Shown: positions 8,656 to 17,606, counted from the first letter of the stretch. The stretch is 64,000 nucleotides of DNA from Pseudomonas poae (GCA_004000515.1 CP034537.1:6841501-6905500); one strand, 5' to 3'. The notes: generated from the letters alone by a model not told the origin. Translations and numbers: made by a program.

Positions 8656-9846
8656 ATGACTATCCAGCAAACACCCGGGCACGTACTGCCCGCGCGCAGC
8701 GCCGCCAAAATGGAAGCTGCCATGGCCGTGGGCGCCTTCGCGATCGGTACCGGCGAATTTTCCATCATGGGTTTGATGCCCGACATCGCACAGAATTTGG
8801 GCTTAAGCGAACCCCAAGTCGGCCATGCCATCAGCGCCTACGCGTTGGGCGTCATGGTTGGCGCCCCACTGCTGGCGATTCTCGGCGCCAAATTGCTGCG
8901 CAAACACATGCTGCTGTTGCTGATGGGCCTGTACGCCCTGGGAAACTTGGCCACGGCGTTTACCCCGACCTTCGGCTCGCTGGTGGCCTTCCGCTTTATC
9001 AGCGGCCTGCCCCACGGCGCCTATTTCGGCATCGCTGCCGTGGTCGCCTCCAGCATGGTGCCCACTGACAAACGCGCTGGCGCTGTCGCACGCGTGATGA
9101 TGGGCCTGACCCTGGCCATGCTGCTCGGCAACCCCATTGCCACCTTCCTCGGCCAACACCTGGGCTGGCGCTCTGCGTTCGCATTGGTCAGCGTGATCGC
9201 CCTGTGCACCATCGCCTTGGTCTGGCAATTCGTCCCCCACCGCCACGACGAACAACGCAGCGACCCGCGCAAGGAACTGCGCGCCTTCACCAAACCCCAG
9301 GTGTGGATGGCACTCTCTATTGGCGCTATTGGCTTTGCCGGCATGTTCTGCGTGTTCAGCTACCTCGCCCCGACCATGCTCGAAGTGACCAAAGTGTCGC
9401 CGCAGTGGATTCCGTTTGGCCTGGCGGCGTTTGGTGTGGGCGGCATCATCGGCAACATCGCCGGCGGCAAGCTCTTTGATCGCATGCAGTTCCGCGCGGT
9501 GGGCTTGATCATGGTGTGGTCGATGGCCGTGCTGGTGCTCTTCCCGTTTGCCGCCGGGTCGTTGTGGAGCGTGCTTCTGGGAATCGGCTTGGTGGGCACC
9601 ATGGTGTCAATGGCCGCACCGCTGCAGATCCGCCTGATGGACATCGCGCACGAGGCGCCTAGCCTGGCAGCTGCGTCCAATCATGCGGCGTTCAACCTCG
9701 CCAACGCACTGGGCCCGTGGTTTGGCGGGATGGCGATTAGCGCGGGACTGGGATGGACCAGTACCGGCTATATCGGAGCAGCCACGGCACTGGTCGGGCT
9801 CGGCGTTTACCTGATTGCACGGCGCATGCCGGCGGGCATTGATTAG
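8656..9846 (+). CDS. MFS transporter, DHA1 family (AraJ/YdhP-like)
   Basis: A 396-residue inner-membrane transporter with about 12 hydrophobic segments. The opening FAIGTGEFSIMGLMPDIA is the signature of the DHA1 group that includes AraJ, YdhP and sugar or arabinose efflux proteins. The loop 2-3 region and SGLPHGAYFGIAAVVASSMVP in TM5 also fit. The likely role is proton-driven efflux of a small metabolite or drug; the substrate cannot be told. The start is the ATG at 8656 (MTIQQTPGHV). A hairpin at 9860-9885 lies just after the stop. Confidence 0.88.
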   Translation: MTIQQTPGHVLPARSAAKMEAAMAVGAFAIGTGEFSIMGLMPDIAQNLGLSEPQVGHAISAYALGVMVGAPLLAILGAKLLRKHMLLLLMGLYALGNLATAFTPTFGSLVAFRFISGLPHGAYFGIAAVVASSMVPTDKRAGAVARVMMGLTLAMLLGNPIATFLGQHLGWRSAFALVSVIALCTIALVWQFVPHRHDEQRSDPRKELRAFTKPQVWMALSIGAIGFAGMFCVFSYLAPTMLEVTKVSPQWIPFGLAAFGVGGIIGNIAGGKLFDRMQFRAVGLIMVWSMAVLVLFPFAAGSLWSVLLGIGLVGTMVSMAAPLQIRLMDIAHEAPSLAAASNHAAFNLANALGPWFGGMAISAGLGWTSTGYIGAATALVGLGVYLIARRMPAGID

Positions 9847-9859
9847 GTAGATAAAAGCT

Positions 9860-9885
9860 AAGTGGGCAGGTAAGTCTGCCCACTT
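9860..9885 (-). terminator. Terminator-like hairpin after the small lipoprotein gene
   Basis: Perfect 10-bp arms AAGTGGGCAG / CTGCCCACTT around GTAAGT. On the minus strand it is followed by AGCTTTTA, so it best serves the lipoprotein gene; the convergent MFS gene may also use it. Confidence 0.65.
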
Positions 9886-9890
9886 CGATC

Positions 9891-10100
9891 TCAATCGTGC
9901 AGCAAGTCGGAACTGTACTGGTTGAAACTATTACCAATCCCGCTTCCTCCGAAGTTTACTCTGGTCGCGTTGCCAGACCCGTGGCCATCGAGGGATTGGC
10001 AACCTTCGGAGAGGCACGTGCTGGTGCTCATGCCTGAACATGCGCTAACAACCAGCGCTGCGCCGGCAATGATCATGGCTTTGATAAGGTTCGAGCGCAT
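9891..10100 (-). CDS. Small hypothetical lipoprotein
   Basis: A 69-residue protein with a clear lipoprotein signal: basic N-terminus (MRSNLIK), hydrophobic core and lipobox VVSAC at about residues 17-21. The mature part is only about 48 residues, rich in Ser, Gly and Asn, with two further Cys (CLSEGC) that could form a disulfide. I do not recognise a family. The gene has its own terminator hairpin downstream and sits at the left border of an AT-rich patch. Confidence 0.7.
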   Translation of the reverse strand: MRSNLIKAMIIAGAALVVSACSGMSTSTCLSEGCQSLDGHGSGNATRVNFGGSGIGNSFNQYSSDLLHD

Positions 10101-10345
10101 ATTTCAAGTCCCTGAAGGTTGAGGCGTGAACGTTTATATCGTTCGGGTGATCGTATGCCGGTGAGACGCTGACATTCATGAAAACTCAATGAGCGACAGC
10201 TACGGTTCAGGGTGCGGTGGGTAGCGATCACACTAAATGATGCTTCTTCAAACAAGAAATATTCGCATCTATTCCACGCCGGAATAAAAAGTGTCTGATT
10301 GTGTTTTTTCTCTACAATTCGGGCACGTTTAGAAAGGAATTTTTC

Positions 10346-11006
10346 GTGAGCATTTCAACGAATTCAAATAACCGTCCTAGTGATGAGATAGATCTGGTCC
10401 CGCTGATCCAAGCCCTCTGGACGAACAAGATAACCATCCTGGCGACAACAGTTGCAGGCGCTGTCATTTCATTTTCCCTCTATATGACGTCGGCAGAGGA
10501 ATGGACGGCCAGCACTTACATCACAAAATCATCACTTTATAACTTGTATAAAGAAGTGAATAAAAATGAGCAGGTTGCCGGTACTTCGATACAGCCAGTA
10601 GAACTGCAACTGTATAGCTCAATACAAAGAGATATTTTCTACACCGCGATGGGCGTCATGGCGTCGCAATCCATCGCACTGAAAGAAACCGCGCCAAAGA
10701 CGGGGAGGAATGAGGCCGTTCTCTATATCGCCTCAGCTACCGCGCCTTCCGCAGAGCAAGCCAAGTCTCAGCTCAAGACAGCAATGGACACTGCGAATAA
10801 CGAAGCCATTGCGCTAAACCTGCCAGCTTTAGCTCCTGAAAATAGCGTGAGAGCCTTCAACACGCTTGACGAAGTTAAAATCGGAAACAGCAAAAACAAC
10901 AAAAAACCTGCCGCACTTGGCGCCTTTTTTAGGCTTAGTACTTGGGGGCATATTCGTGATTGGCCGCGTCCTGCTCCGCCAATACAAAAACTCGAATCCC
11001 GCTTAA
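10346..11006 (+). pseudogene. Wzz-like chain-length determinant protein, frameshifted
   Basis: The protein begins with a GTG at 10346 (MSISTNSNNRPSDEIDLV) after AAGGA. It then shows the Wzz N-terminal pattern DEIDLVPLIQALWTNKITIL, a first membrane helix near residues 30-50, and a periplasmic part with SAEQAKSQLKTAMDTAN. The frame as read loses its second membrane helix. Removing one T from the T6 run at 10925-10930 restores AFLGLVLGGIFVIGRVLLRQY and a stop at 11006, giving 219 residues, typical for a short Wzz. Wzz proteins set O-antigen or related polysaccharide chain length in the inner membrane. Base composition is AT-rich against the neighbours, suggesting transfer. No other polysaccharide polymerisation genes are adjacent. 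The frameshift may be real or a sequencing error. Confidence 0.75.
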
Positions 11007-11012
11007 GACCAT

Positions 11013-11105
11013 TCATACCAACTCGCTGGTCAACCTATAAATAGCGTAGACCAGCGAAAGCGTAACTAAAACGATAAAAAATTTCGCATAAAGTGTTGTT
11101 TTCAT
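11013..11105 (-). CDS. Possible 30-residue single-span membrane protein
   Basis: Reading from the ATG at 11105 gives MKTTLYAKFFIVLVTLSL followed by VYAIYRLTSELV: a Lys-bearing N-terminus, one hydrophobic span and a short polar tail. It lies in the AT-rich patch, convergent with the Wzz-like gene, and overlaps a longer frame (11035-11283) on the same strand. No clear Shine-Dalgarno is seen. It is listed because its composition looks like a real small membrane peptide; chance is the alternative. Confidence 0.25.
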   Translation of the reverse strand: MKTTLYAKFFIVLVTLSLVYAIYRLTSELV

Positions 11106-11283
11106 TGTTAGCACTTAAAGTTTGAAATAATGGCGCAATGCCATTATTGCACCACGCAATTATTTTTTCACGCCAATTTTCTCCCTCCCGAAGAACAAAA
11201 ATCCCGCCCACTTGCGCGATGAAACTCAGCAGAATTTCAGTGCTGACCGCCAACCACATGGCCAAAAAAACCCACAAAAACAA
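11035..11283 (-). CDS. Possible small hypothetical membrane-associated protein
   Basis: An open frame of up to 82 codons with a hydrophobic N-terminal half (FLWVFLAMWLAVSTEILLSF) and a polar remainder. A stop lies shortly upstream, so it would start at the TTG at 11283 or the ATG at 11259. There is no convincing ribosome site. A perfect 9-bp inverted repeat (arms 11126-11134 and 11140-11148) lies inside it. AT-rich DNA is expected to hold chance frames, so support is weak. Confidence 0.22.
   Translation of the reverse strand: MFLWVFLAMWLAVSTEILLSFIAQVGGIFVLREGENWREKIIAWCNNGIAPLFQTLSANNENNTLCEIFYRFSYAFAGLRYL
11126..11148. other. Perfect hairpin in AT-rich patch
   Basis: AATAATGGC-GCAAT-GCCATTATT, 9-bp arms with a 5-base loop, between the Wzz-like and kinase-like genes. 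No T-run follows on either strand; it could be an RNA structure or part of a decayed terminator. Confidence 0.4.
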
Positions 11284-11422
11284 CGCACAGTCAATTATGG
11301 AAAACCCTTAAAGCTACCTTTATGACTTAAATTTAATGTTTGGACAGGTCATGTTCAGGTTGGATCCAATAGGTACAGCCTGTAACATATCTGTCATATT
11401 TCACGAACAACAAGGATGTGTT

Positions 11423-12263
11423 TTGAGCTTTCCTGACAACACCGTGCTCCAGAGCTTTCCTGCAACCCTCAACCACCGCAACGCGACGATCTTCACCGCT
11501 AACCGCACCGACTCCAGCGCTCAGCAAGCAATTGAGGATTTGATCGACGCCCGCCTTCAATTGCGAGACCGCGTCAGCGCTCCCCCTCAAAGGGATGGAG
11601 AACGACCTGTTCGCCAAATCCCAGCCCCTTGACAGCCTCAGACCAAAGCTAAGAGTGACGTTCGGGCGCGCAAAGCGCGACGGAGCGTTCGACTGGCCAG
11701 TAGAAGAAGTCATCAATACCCTCGGCGCACAAAAACGCGGCGCCCCCGTCGCCGGCCTGTACGGTTTCGGCTACAGGAAATCAGCTCTCGGCCTGATCCA
11801 GGAATTCTTCATATTCACCGAAATGCTCGACGGCCACCTTAATGGGCTCACATGGCTCAAGCGCGAACGCAACATTCAGAACCTGATTCACGTGTCCTTT
11901 AACCTGCTGCATGCTTTACACAGCAAAGACATCGTCCACATGGATTTCTGGGCCAACAACGTAATGATCGATCCGCAGCAACCCACACGAGCCAAGGCAA
12001 TCGATCTGGAAAACTGCTTCCTCACTCCCACGGATCACCTCACCGAAGTCCTAGCGTTCCAATTCGGCTTTTATTACCGTCGGGAAATTTTCCGGTTCGT
12101 GATCGAGCACGATTACGATCGGATGGTTTTTGAAGAGCTCGACAAATATGACGGCATTGATCGTCGCCGTTTTGATGAGATTTACGCGCTAAGCAAACAT
12201 GAGAATATAAGTCGCCGGGCACGACGCGAGATTTTTCATAAAGGGACGGTTGTTACAGGGTGA
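11423..12263 (+). pseudogene. Lipopolysaccharide-kinase-like (WaaP/InaA-type) protein, frameshifted
   Basis: A protein-kinase-fold protein. The catalytic loop reads IVHMDFWANNVMID (His, Asp and Asn in kinase spacing) and the metal site is AIDLENCF, replacing DFG. The N-terminal third lies in another frame: it starts at a TTG at 11423 after AAGGA (MSFPDNTVLQSF) and runs to about 11580. Removing one C from the C5 run at 11581-11585 joins RVSAPLKGMENDLFAK and gives 279 residues. Relatives phosphorylate lipopolysaccharide core heptose or Kdo, or belong to the InaA acid-inducible group; the target here is unknown. It follows the Wzz-like gene, so a role in surface glycan is plausible. The downstream 222-residue frame from 11595 would lack the nucleotide-binding lobe. 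Confidence 0.7.
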
Positions 12264-12363
12264 GCCCCGGCAATCACACAAGCGCTGAAGAGGTAGGCCC
12301 GGAAACCTGCCTCTGGATTCCTGATAAACTCACGCATTCTGCCCTACCCACTCAGATTGCCCA

Positions 12364-13359
12364 ATGCCCCTGACGACCGTTCCACCGCAACCGCTTACCC
12401 GTCGCTTTTCCGTCGCGCCGATGATGGATTGGACCGACCGCCACTGCCGGTTCTTCCTACGCCTGCTCTCCAAACACGCCCTGCTTTACACCGAGATGGT
12501 CACCACCGGCGCGATCCTGCACGGCGATCACGAGCGCTTCCTGCGCCACAACGAAGCAGAGCATCCTCTCGCGCTGCAGTTGGGCGGCAGTGTCCCCGCC
12601 GACTTGGCCGCCTGCGCCCGCATGGCCGAGGCTGCCGGTTACGACGAAGTGAACCTGAACGTCGGCTGCCCCAGCGATCGGGTGCAGAACAATATGATCG
12701 GCGCGATTCTGATGGCGCATCCTGCGCTGGTAGCAGATTGCGTGAAGGCAATGCGGGATGCGGTGTCGACTCCCGTGACGGTGAAGCACCGCATCGGGAT
12801 CAATGGGCGGGACAGTTATGCCGAGTTGTGTGATTTCGTCGGCACGGTAAAAGACGCGGGGTGCACCAGTTTTACGGTGCATGCGCGAATTGCCATTCTG
12901 GAAGGATTGTCACCCAAGGAAAACCGCGACATTCCGCCGTTGCGGTATGACGTGGCGGCGCAGTTAAAGCGGGACTTTCCTGATTTGGAGATTGTGCTTA
13001 ACGGCGGGATCAAGACGCTGGAAGAATGCCAAGAGCATTTGCAGACGTTTGATGGGGTGATGCTGGGTCGCGAGGCTTATCACAATCCGTATTTGCTGGC
13101 GGAAGTGGATCAGCGGTTGTTTGGTAGTAACGCGCCAGTGATCAGTCGGGCGGAGGCGTTGACGCAGTTGCGGCCTTACATTGCCGAGCATTTGGCGACC
13201 GGTGGCTCGATGCACCATATCACCCGGCATATTCTCGGGCTGGGGACGGGGTTTCCGGGGGCGCGCAAGTTCAGGCAGTTGTTGTCGGTGGACATTCACA
13301 AGGCGAGTGATCCGTTGGCGTTGCTGGATCAGGCTGGGGCGTTGCTGGAAGGACGTTGA
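12364..13359 (+). CDS. dusA: tRNA-dihydrouridine(20/20a) synthase DusA
   Basis: A 331-residue FMN enzyme that reduces uridines 20 and 20a in the tRNA D-loop with NADPH. The TIM barrel begins FSVAPMMDWTDRHCRFFLRLL (FMN site). The catalytic cysteine lies in NLNVGCPSDRVQN near residue 100, the ribose/phosphate segment is VTVKHRIGI, and LNGGIKTLEE and MLGREAYHNP bind FMN phosphate. The set of motifs is DusA rather than DusB or DusC. It precedes tal in the same direction, as in P. aeruginosa (recalled order). Confidence 0.95.
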   Translation: MPLTTVPPQPLTRRFSVAPMMDWTDRHCRFFLRLLSKHALLYTEMVTTGAILHGDHERFLRHNEAEHPLALQLGGSVPADLAACARMAEAAGYDEVNLNVGCPSDRVQNNMIGAILMAHPALVADCVKAMRDAVSTPVTVKHRIGINGRDSYAELCDFVGTVKDAGCTSFTVHARIAILEGLSPKENRDIPPLRYDVAAQLKRDFPDLEIVLNGGIKTLEECQEHLQTFDGVMLGREAYHNPYLLAEVDQRLFGSNAPVISRAEALTQLRPYIAEHLATGGSMHHITRHILGLGTGFPGARKFRQLLSVDIHKASDPLALLDQAGALLEGR

Positions 13360-13569
13360 GCGCACGGGCGGTGCCTGCGGGTTTGAATCCGGTCTTATGG
13401 GATTCGGTTGAACCTGCCGGCCGTTTTGCCCTCCTATTTAGCACCAAGGCCAATGTTTCAAACGGCCGTTTTCAGGTTGTTGCCCTCGCAAACGATCGAA
13501 CGCATTTGCGCCTTGAGCGCCTGTCAGCGCTCGGGTAATGTCAACAGACCCATAGGACAGAGCACGCCC

Positions 13570-14495
13570 ATGACTTCCAAGCTGGAACAACTCAAGCAAA
13601 TCACCACTGTCGTAGCCGATACCGGCGATTTTGAAGCTATCGCCCGGGTCAAACCGCAAGACGCCACCACCAACCCTTCCCTCCTGCTCAAGGCCGCCTC
13701 GATCCCTGCGTATGCCAAGCTGCTGGATGAGTGCGTGAAGGACTGCAACGGTGACGTGGGCCTGGCCAGCGACCGCTTCGCGGTGGCGGTGGGCCAAGAG
13801 ATTCTGAAAGTGGTTCCGGGGCGCATTTCCACCGAAGTGGATGCCCGCCTGTCGTTCGACACTGATGCCGTGCTCAAACGTGCACACCGCCTGATCGACT
13901 TGTACGAAAAGGCCGGTATTGGTCGTGACCGCGTACTGATCAAGATCGCATCCACCTGGGAAGGCATCCGCGCTGCAGAGAAGCTGGAAAAGAAGGCATC
14001 CAGACCAACCTGACCCTGCTGTTCTCCTTTGCCCAGGCCGTGGCTTGTGCAGAAGCGGGCGTGTTCCTGATTTCGCCGTTTGTGGGCCGTATTTACGACT
14101 GGTACAAGAAAGCCAATGGCAACGACTACACCGGCGCTGATGATCCAGGCGTGCAGTCGGTGACACGCATCTACAACTACTACAAGGCCAATGGCTACAA
14201 GACCGTAGTCATGGGCGCAAGCTTCCGTAACTTGAGCCAGATCGAAGAGCTGGCCGGTTGCGATCGCCTGACCATCAGCCCGGACCTGCTAGAGAAACTG
14301 GCTGCCGATAACGGCAAGCTGGAACGTAAGCTGTCGCCGGGTCATGCCGGTGAAGCGCGGGTACATTTGACTGAAGCGCAGTTCCGTTGGGAGTCCAATG
14401 AGGATGCGATGGCGACTGAGAAGCTGGCAGAAGGTATTCGCCAGTTTGCTCGTGACCAGGAGAAGCTGGAAGCGCTGTTGACTGCCAAGCTGTAA
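13570..14495 (+). pseudogene. tal: Transaldolase, frame broken by a one-base deletion
   Basis: Transaldolase transfers a dihydroxyacetone unit between sugar phosphates in the non-oxidative pentose phosphate pathway. The N-terminal part starts at the ATG at 13570 ([20 protein letters not shown]) and contains [12 protein letters not shown] and the Schiff-base lysine region [12 protein letters not shown]. It then hits a stop after [11 protein letters not shown]. Adding one G near 13992 (AAAAGGAAGG expected) gives [20 protein letters not shown] and continues to the stop at 14495, for 308 residues, the normal TalB length. Both parts are perfectly conserved in style, so I believe the gene is intact in the organism and the deletion is a sequencing error. 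Confidence 0.92.
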
Positions 14496-14508
14496 GGCAG
14501 GCGAAGAC

Positions 14509-14544
14509 AAAAAGGGCGGTACCTGTGAGGGTGCCGCCCTTTTT
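14509..14544 (+). terminator. Rho-independent terminator of tal
   Basis: Strong stem AAAAAGGGCGG / CCGCCCTTTTT shortly after the tal stop, ending in TTTTTG. Confidence 0.9.
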
Positions 14545-14577
14545 GTGTCAGCTGGAAATCCCGTGATGGGACAATGC

Positions 14578-14608
14578 CTTCACGAGCAAGCCCGCTCCCA
14601 CATTTTGA
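14578..14608. repeat. Single REP element
   Basis: One unpaired REP copy (core GAGCAAGCCCGCTCCCACAT) between tal and rssC, the same family as the pairs at 1464 and 51981. Confidence 0.75.
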
Positions 14609-14626
14609 TCATATTTCAGCTGGAGA

Positions 14627-15109
14627 TCAGTGGCGTTCCAGGGCGTTGACAAGGTCGTGGAACGCTTCGCGATTGGACTCGTTCAACCCCATCAGGATCT
14701 TGTGCGCTTCCAGCACCTTGATCCGCACGACTTCCTCGGACTGGTCCTGGGACGGCAGGTCGGTCAGGCATTCCGGGCAAGGGATTGGGCGGTCAACGAT
14801 GTTGAACACCTGATCGAAACCCATGGACTGCAACAGACGGGTAATGTCTTCGTGGGTGGTGACGACCGTAGGCAACAGGCCGACCTTCTGCCGAGACAGA
14901 ATGGACAGCTTGGCCAACAGCCCAAGGGTGGTGCTATCGATGCTGCGGGTTTCGGTCAGATCGATCACGATCGCCGAGAAATTCAACGCAGTGAAAATCC
15001 GCTCAATCGTCGCATCCAGCGCCGAACACAAGGTCAGGCGCACTTCACCGACAAACTTCAGGACGAAGGTCCCGTCTTGCTCGGCGAATTGGATTCTTCC
15101 GGTACTCAT
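14627..15109 (-). CDS. rssC: STAS-domain anti-sigma factor antagonist RssC
   Basis: A 160-residue protein with an N-terminal STAS domain (about residues 1-105). The phosphorylatable Ser region is TETRSIDSTTLGLLAKL, where the DSTTLG motif carries the regulatory Ser/Thr. A C-terminal extension has a CPEC pair and a helical tail. Such proteins bind partner-switching anti-sigma factors and are controlled by phosphorylation. Its ATG overlaps the rssB stop (TGATG), so the two are translationally coupled and the RssB phosphatase domain presumably dephosphorylates RssC. The gene order tal-rssC-rssB-PilZ-mlaA matches P. aeruginosa PA2796-PA2800 from memory, which is the basis for the name; the HsbA/HsbR pair is a different paralogue. 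Confidence 0.82.
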   Translation of the reverse strand: MSTGRIQFAEQDGTFVLKFVGEVRLTLCSALDATIERIFTALNFSAIVIDLTETRSIDSTTLGLLAKLSILSRQKVGLLPTVVTTHEDITRLLQSMGFDQVFNIVDRPIPCPECLTDLPSQDQSEEVVRIKVLEAHKILMGLNESNREAFHDLVNALERH

Positions 15110-16289
15110 CAAAGATTCCTGCTCAACACCAATAGGGCGATATCATCCGGCATCTCCCCCAGCGTGGCCAATCCAAACACTTGCCGCAGGCCATCCAGGC
15201 TGCCGCCCGCCGACTTGACCTTTTGGGGCAAGGCGGCTTCTTTCTCCTTGAGTGTAGGCTCTGGAAGGAGGTCCAGGATGCCATCAGACATCAGCGTAAG
15301 GCTAAATGTCGGCGGCAGTTCCAGGATGTGGTCCTCGTAGGTCGCTTCATTAAACAAGCCTACGGGCAGACCACGGCCTTCCAGATAACGCACACTGTCT
15401 GGAGTGTATAAAACCGGCATCGGCAGGTGACCGCCGATGCTGTAGGTCAAAAGACCGGTTTCTTCATCAATAACGCCGCCGACCATCGTCACGTGCTTGC
15501 CCAGCTTGCAGCTGATCAGGCCTCGGTTGATGTGGCCAAGCACCTCGGAAGGGGTGAACTCCGGCAAGGTGCCATTGCGCTTGGATTCGAACAACAGCCG
15601 TGTCGTCATGAACTTCAACAACACCGTAACAAAAGCAGAAGACGCGCCATGGCCGGAAACATCGGCCAGGTAAAACGCAACACGCCGCTCATCGACACGG
15701 AAGTAGTCGACAAAATCACCGACAAATACAGTGACGGGATGATCTGGTGCGCAAACTGGAACTCGTCGATGGTCCATGGGCTGACGGGCAGCATGTTCAT
15801 CTGCACCTGGCGACCGGCGTTCTGGTCTTCCTGGAGCAGGTTCAGGCTGGCTTCAAGCTCACGGTTGGCGGTTTCAAGCTTTTCGCGGTAGCGCTGGTTT
15901 TCCAGCAGCAGACGTGCACGGTCCAGGGCACGGCGCACCGAGTGCTCCAGTACCGCCAGGTCTTCCAGGGGTTTGATCAGGTAATCCGCAGCGCCCAGGC
16001 GCAAGGCCTCGACGGCATCGTTCATCACCCCGGCACCGGACACGACAATCACCGGCGTCTGCGGAGCAAGCTCGGTCACCTGGCGAATCAGCTCCAGGCC
16101 GCCCATCTGGGGCATGCGCAGATCGCAGATCACGAGGTCGGGCTTGTCGCGCTCGAACACCTGGAGACCCTGTTGGCCGTTGCTGGCCTGCAGGACGCTG
16201 AAGCCACTGTCTTCCAAATAGGCCGCGAGACTCGCGCGCACTACTTCGTCGTCATCGATTATCAGCAGCGTGGCACTGGTTTTTTGCAT
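15109..16289 (-). pseudogene. rssB: Response regulator with PP2C phosphatase domain RssB, frame broken
   Basis: The N-terminal receiver domain (residues 1-125) has the acidic pocket IIDDDE, the phosphoacceptor D56 (VICDLRMPQMGG) and the Lys in YLIKPLEDL. A coiled-coil linker follows (residues about 130-180), then a SpoIIE/PP2C-type phosphatase with GDFVDYFRVDERRVAFYLADVSGHG and the C-terminal SDGILDL and DDIALLVLSRN metal sites. The reading frame shifts at about 15720; adding one base there (TCGGGTGAT instead of TCGGTGAT) joins SLYLSGDFVDYF and gives 393 residues, the expected RssB length. It is coupled to rssC by overlap. Probably intact in the organism. Confidence 0.88.
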
Positions 16290-16565
16290 GTGGGCAAACG
16301 GCGCCAGAATTAGGTTGGCGTAGGTGGCTCGACAATGGCCGGGCTCACGTACTGGATTCGCTTTCTAGCCTCTCTGTCCTACAAAGCACGGGCCTTTGGC
16401 CCACGCACAACTGTAAAGCAGAGGTGCCCTTCTAAGGCGCAGACGGTACTCCCATCCGTCAGGGGTTTCAAGCTCATGCCGATGGTCGCCGAGCGTCTTT
16501 ACATCGCAAATCACCGGGAGTTATAAGAACACGCACGACCACAACACAAAGTAAGGATGGAACCC

Positions 16566-16862
16566 ATGAGCGAACACGCGCGCGACTACGCCGAAAAACG
16601 CGACTTCATCCGTATGCGTGTAGATGCCGATGTATCTTTGATCCACGCAGGGCAGGAGATTGCCGCCGTTTGCGTGGACCTTTCCAGCTCCGGTATGCAG
16701 GTACAGGCACCCCGCCAGTTCAAGGTCGGTGACCGACTGAAGGTGCGCATCGACTCAGAGCACGCAGCCCTGAAAGGCCTGGAAGCCGACACTGAAGTGG
16801 TATGGGCAAAAACCACCGGAGAAGACCAGCACCTGGGCCTCAAGATCCTGAAAATGCACTGA
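16566..16862 (+). CDS. PilZ-domain protein
   Basis: A 98-residue single PilZ domain, a cyclic-di-GMP receptor. The N-terminal binding motif region reads KRDFIRMRVDADV (RxxxR-like arginines) and the second motif is DLSSSGMQV (D/NxSxxG), so c-di-GMP binding is likely. The ATG at 16566 is chosen because AAGGA lies 10 bases upstream; an ATG at 16557 overlaps that site. It is divergent from rssB-rssC, and the neighbourhood ties it to envelope or motility signalling, but the target is unknown. Confidence 0.88.
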   Translation: MSEHARDYAEKRDFIRMRVDADVSLIHAGQEIAAVCVDLSSSGMQVQAPRQFKVGDRLKVRIDSEHAALKGLEADTEVVWAKTTGEDQHLGLKILKMH

Positions 16863-16873
16863 AATTCGCGCAC

Positions 16874-16902
16874 AAAAAGGCGACCCCTGGGTCGCCTTTT
16901 TT
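16874..16902 (+). terminator. Terminator of the PilZ gene
   Basis: AAAAAGGCGACCC / GGGTCGCCTTTTTT stem directly after the stop; it can also serve the convergent mlaA. Confidence 0.9.
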
Positions 16903-16916
16903 CAAAACATCACAGC

Positions 16917-17606
16917 TTAGAAGTCGTCGACAACCTTGCCGTCCTTGACCTTGAACTCACGGTTCTGCAGGTAGGCGTTACGGATGAAGGTGTACTTGTC
17001 GCCGGTGATCAGCTTCTCGCTGTCGAGCAGGCTGGCACGGGTATCGACGATGTTCAGGCCGAAGGTGCTGTTGCGCCAGCCGATATCGTTCATGTAGCGG
17101 TACGGTTGGGTGTAGCTGTCCACGTATTTGGACGGCGCATCACGCAAGGTGCTTGGGCCCAGCAGTGGCAGCATCACGTAAGGACCGCTGCCGACGCCCC
17201 AGTAACCGAGCGTCTGGCCGAAGTCCTCATCGTTGCGATGCAGCCCCATTTTGGTGCCGACATCAATAAAGCCCAGCACGCCAAAGGTGGTGTTCAACAG
17301 CAGGCGAGCGGTGTCAACGCCGGCTGCGTGAGGCTTGAGTTGCAACACGTCGTTGGCAAAGTTGCCGACGTCGCCGATGTTGCGGAAGAAGTTGTGGATA
17401 CCCGTTTGCACGAATTGTGGAGTGACAAACTGATAACCCTGGGCCAATGGCTTGAGCGCATAGGTATCAACGGTGTCGTTGAAGGTAAAGATCGGGCGGT
17501 TGACGCTTTCCCATGGATCATCTTCCGATGCAGCCTGGGCGGCGAACGGGGCCAGCAGGACAGTGGCACACACGGATAGCTGAGCGAAGTAGTGGCTCCA
17601 GCGCAT
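16917..17606 (-). CDS. mlaA: MlaA/VacJ-family protein
   Basis: A 229-residue MlaA homologue. MlaA sits in the outer membrane with a porin and removes misplaced phospholipids from the outer leaflet, handing them to MlaC. Family blocks are DPWESVNRPIFTFND, NFFRNIGDVGNFANDVLQ, LGYWGVGSGPYVMLPLLGPST and RDAPSKYVDSY. The N-terminus is a signal peptide ending AAQA, a signal peptidase I site; there is no lipobox cysteine, unlike E. coli MlaA. The rest of the Mla operon is not in the window. Confidence 0.92.
   Translation of the reverse strand: MRWSHYFAQLSVCATVLLAPFAAQAASEDDPWESVNRPIFTFNDTVDTYALKPLAQGYQFVTPQFVQTGIHNFFRNIGDVGNFANDVLQLKPHAAGVDTARLLLNTTFGVLGFIDVGTKMGLHRNDEDFGQTLGYWGVGSGPYVMLPLLGPSTLRDAPSKYVDSYTQPYRYMNDIGWRNSTFGLNIVDTRASLLDSEKLITGDKYTFIRNAYLQNREFKVKDGKVVDDF

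Noticed and set aside
10346..11044. The frame to 11044 as a normal Wzz C-terminus
   Set aside because: The tail is proline- and arginine-rich with no second membrane helix, whereas the shifted frame gives an ideal one.
12364..13359. HARIAIL in DusA, where E. coli has HARKAWL
   Set aside because: The Lys to Ile change looked like a lost key residue, but I recall the same residue in other Pseudomonas DusA proteins, so I do not claim it as unusual.
14627..16289. Reading the STAS/response-regulator pair as HsbA/HsbR
   Set aside because: HsbA has a different sequence as I recall it, and the gene order with tal, PilZ and mlaA matches the RssC/RssB locus instead.
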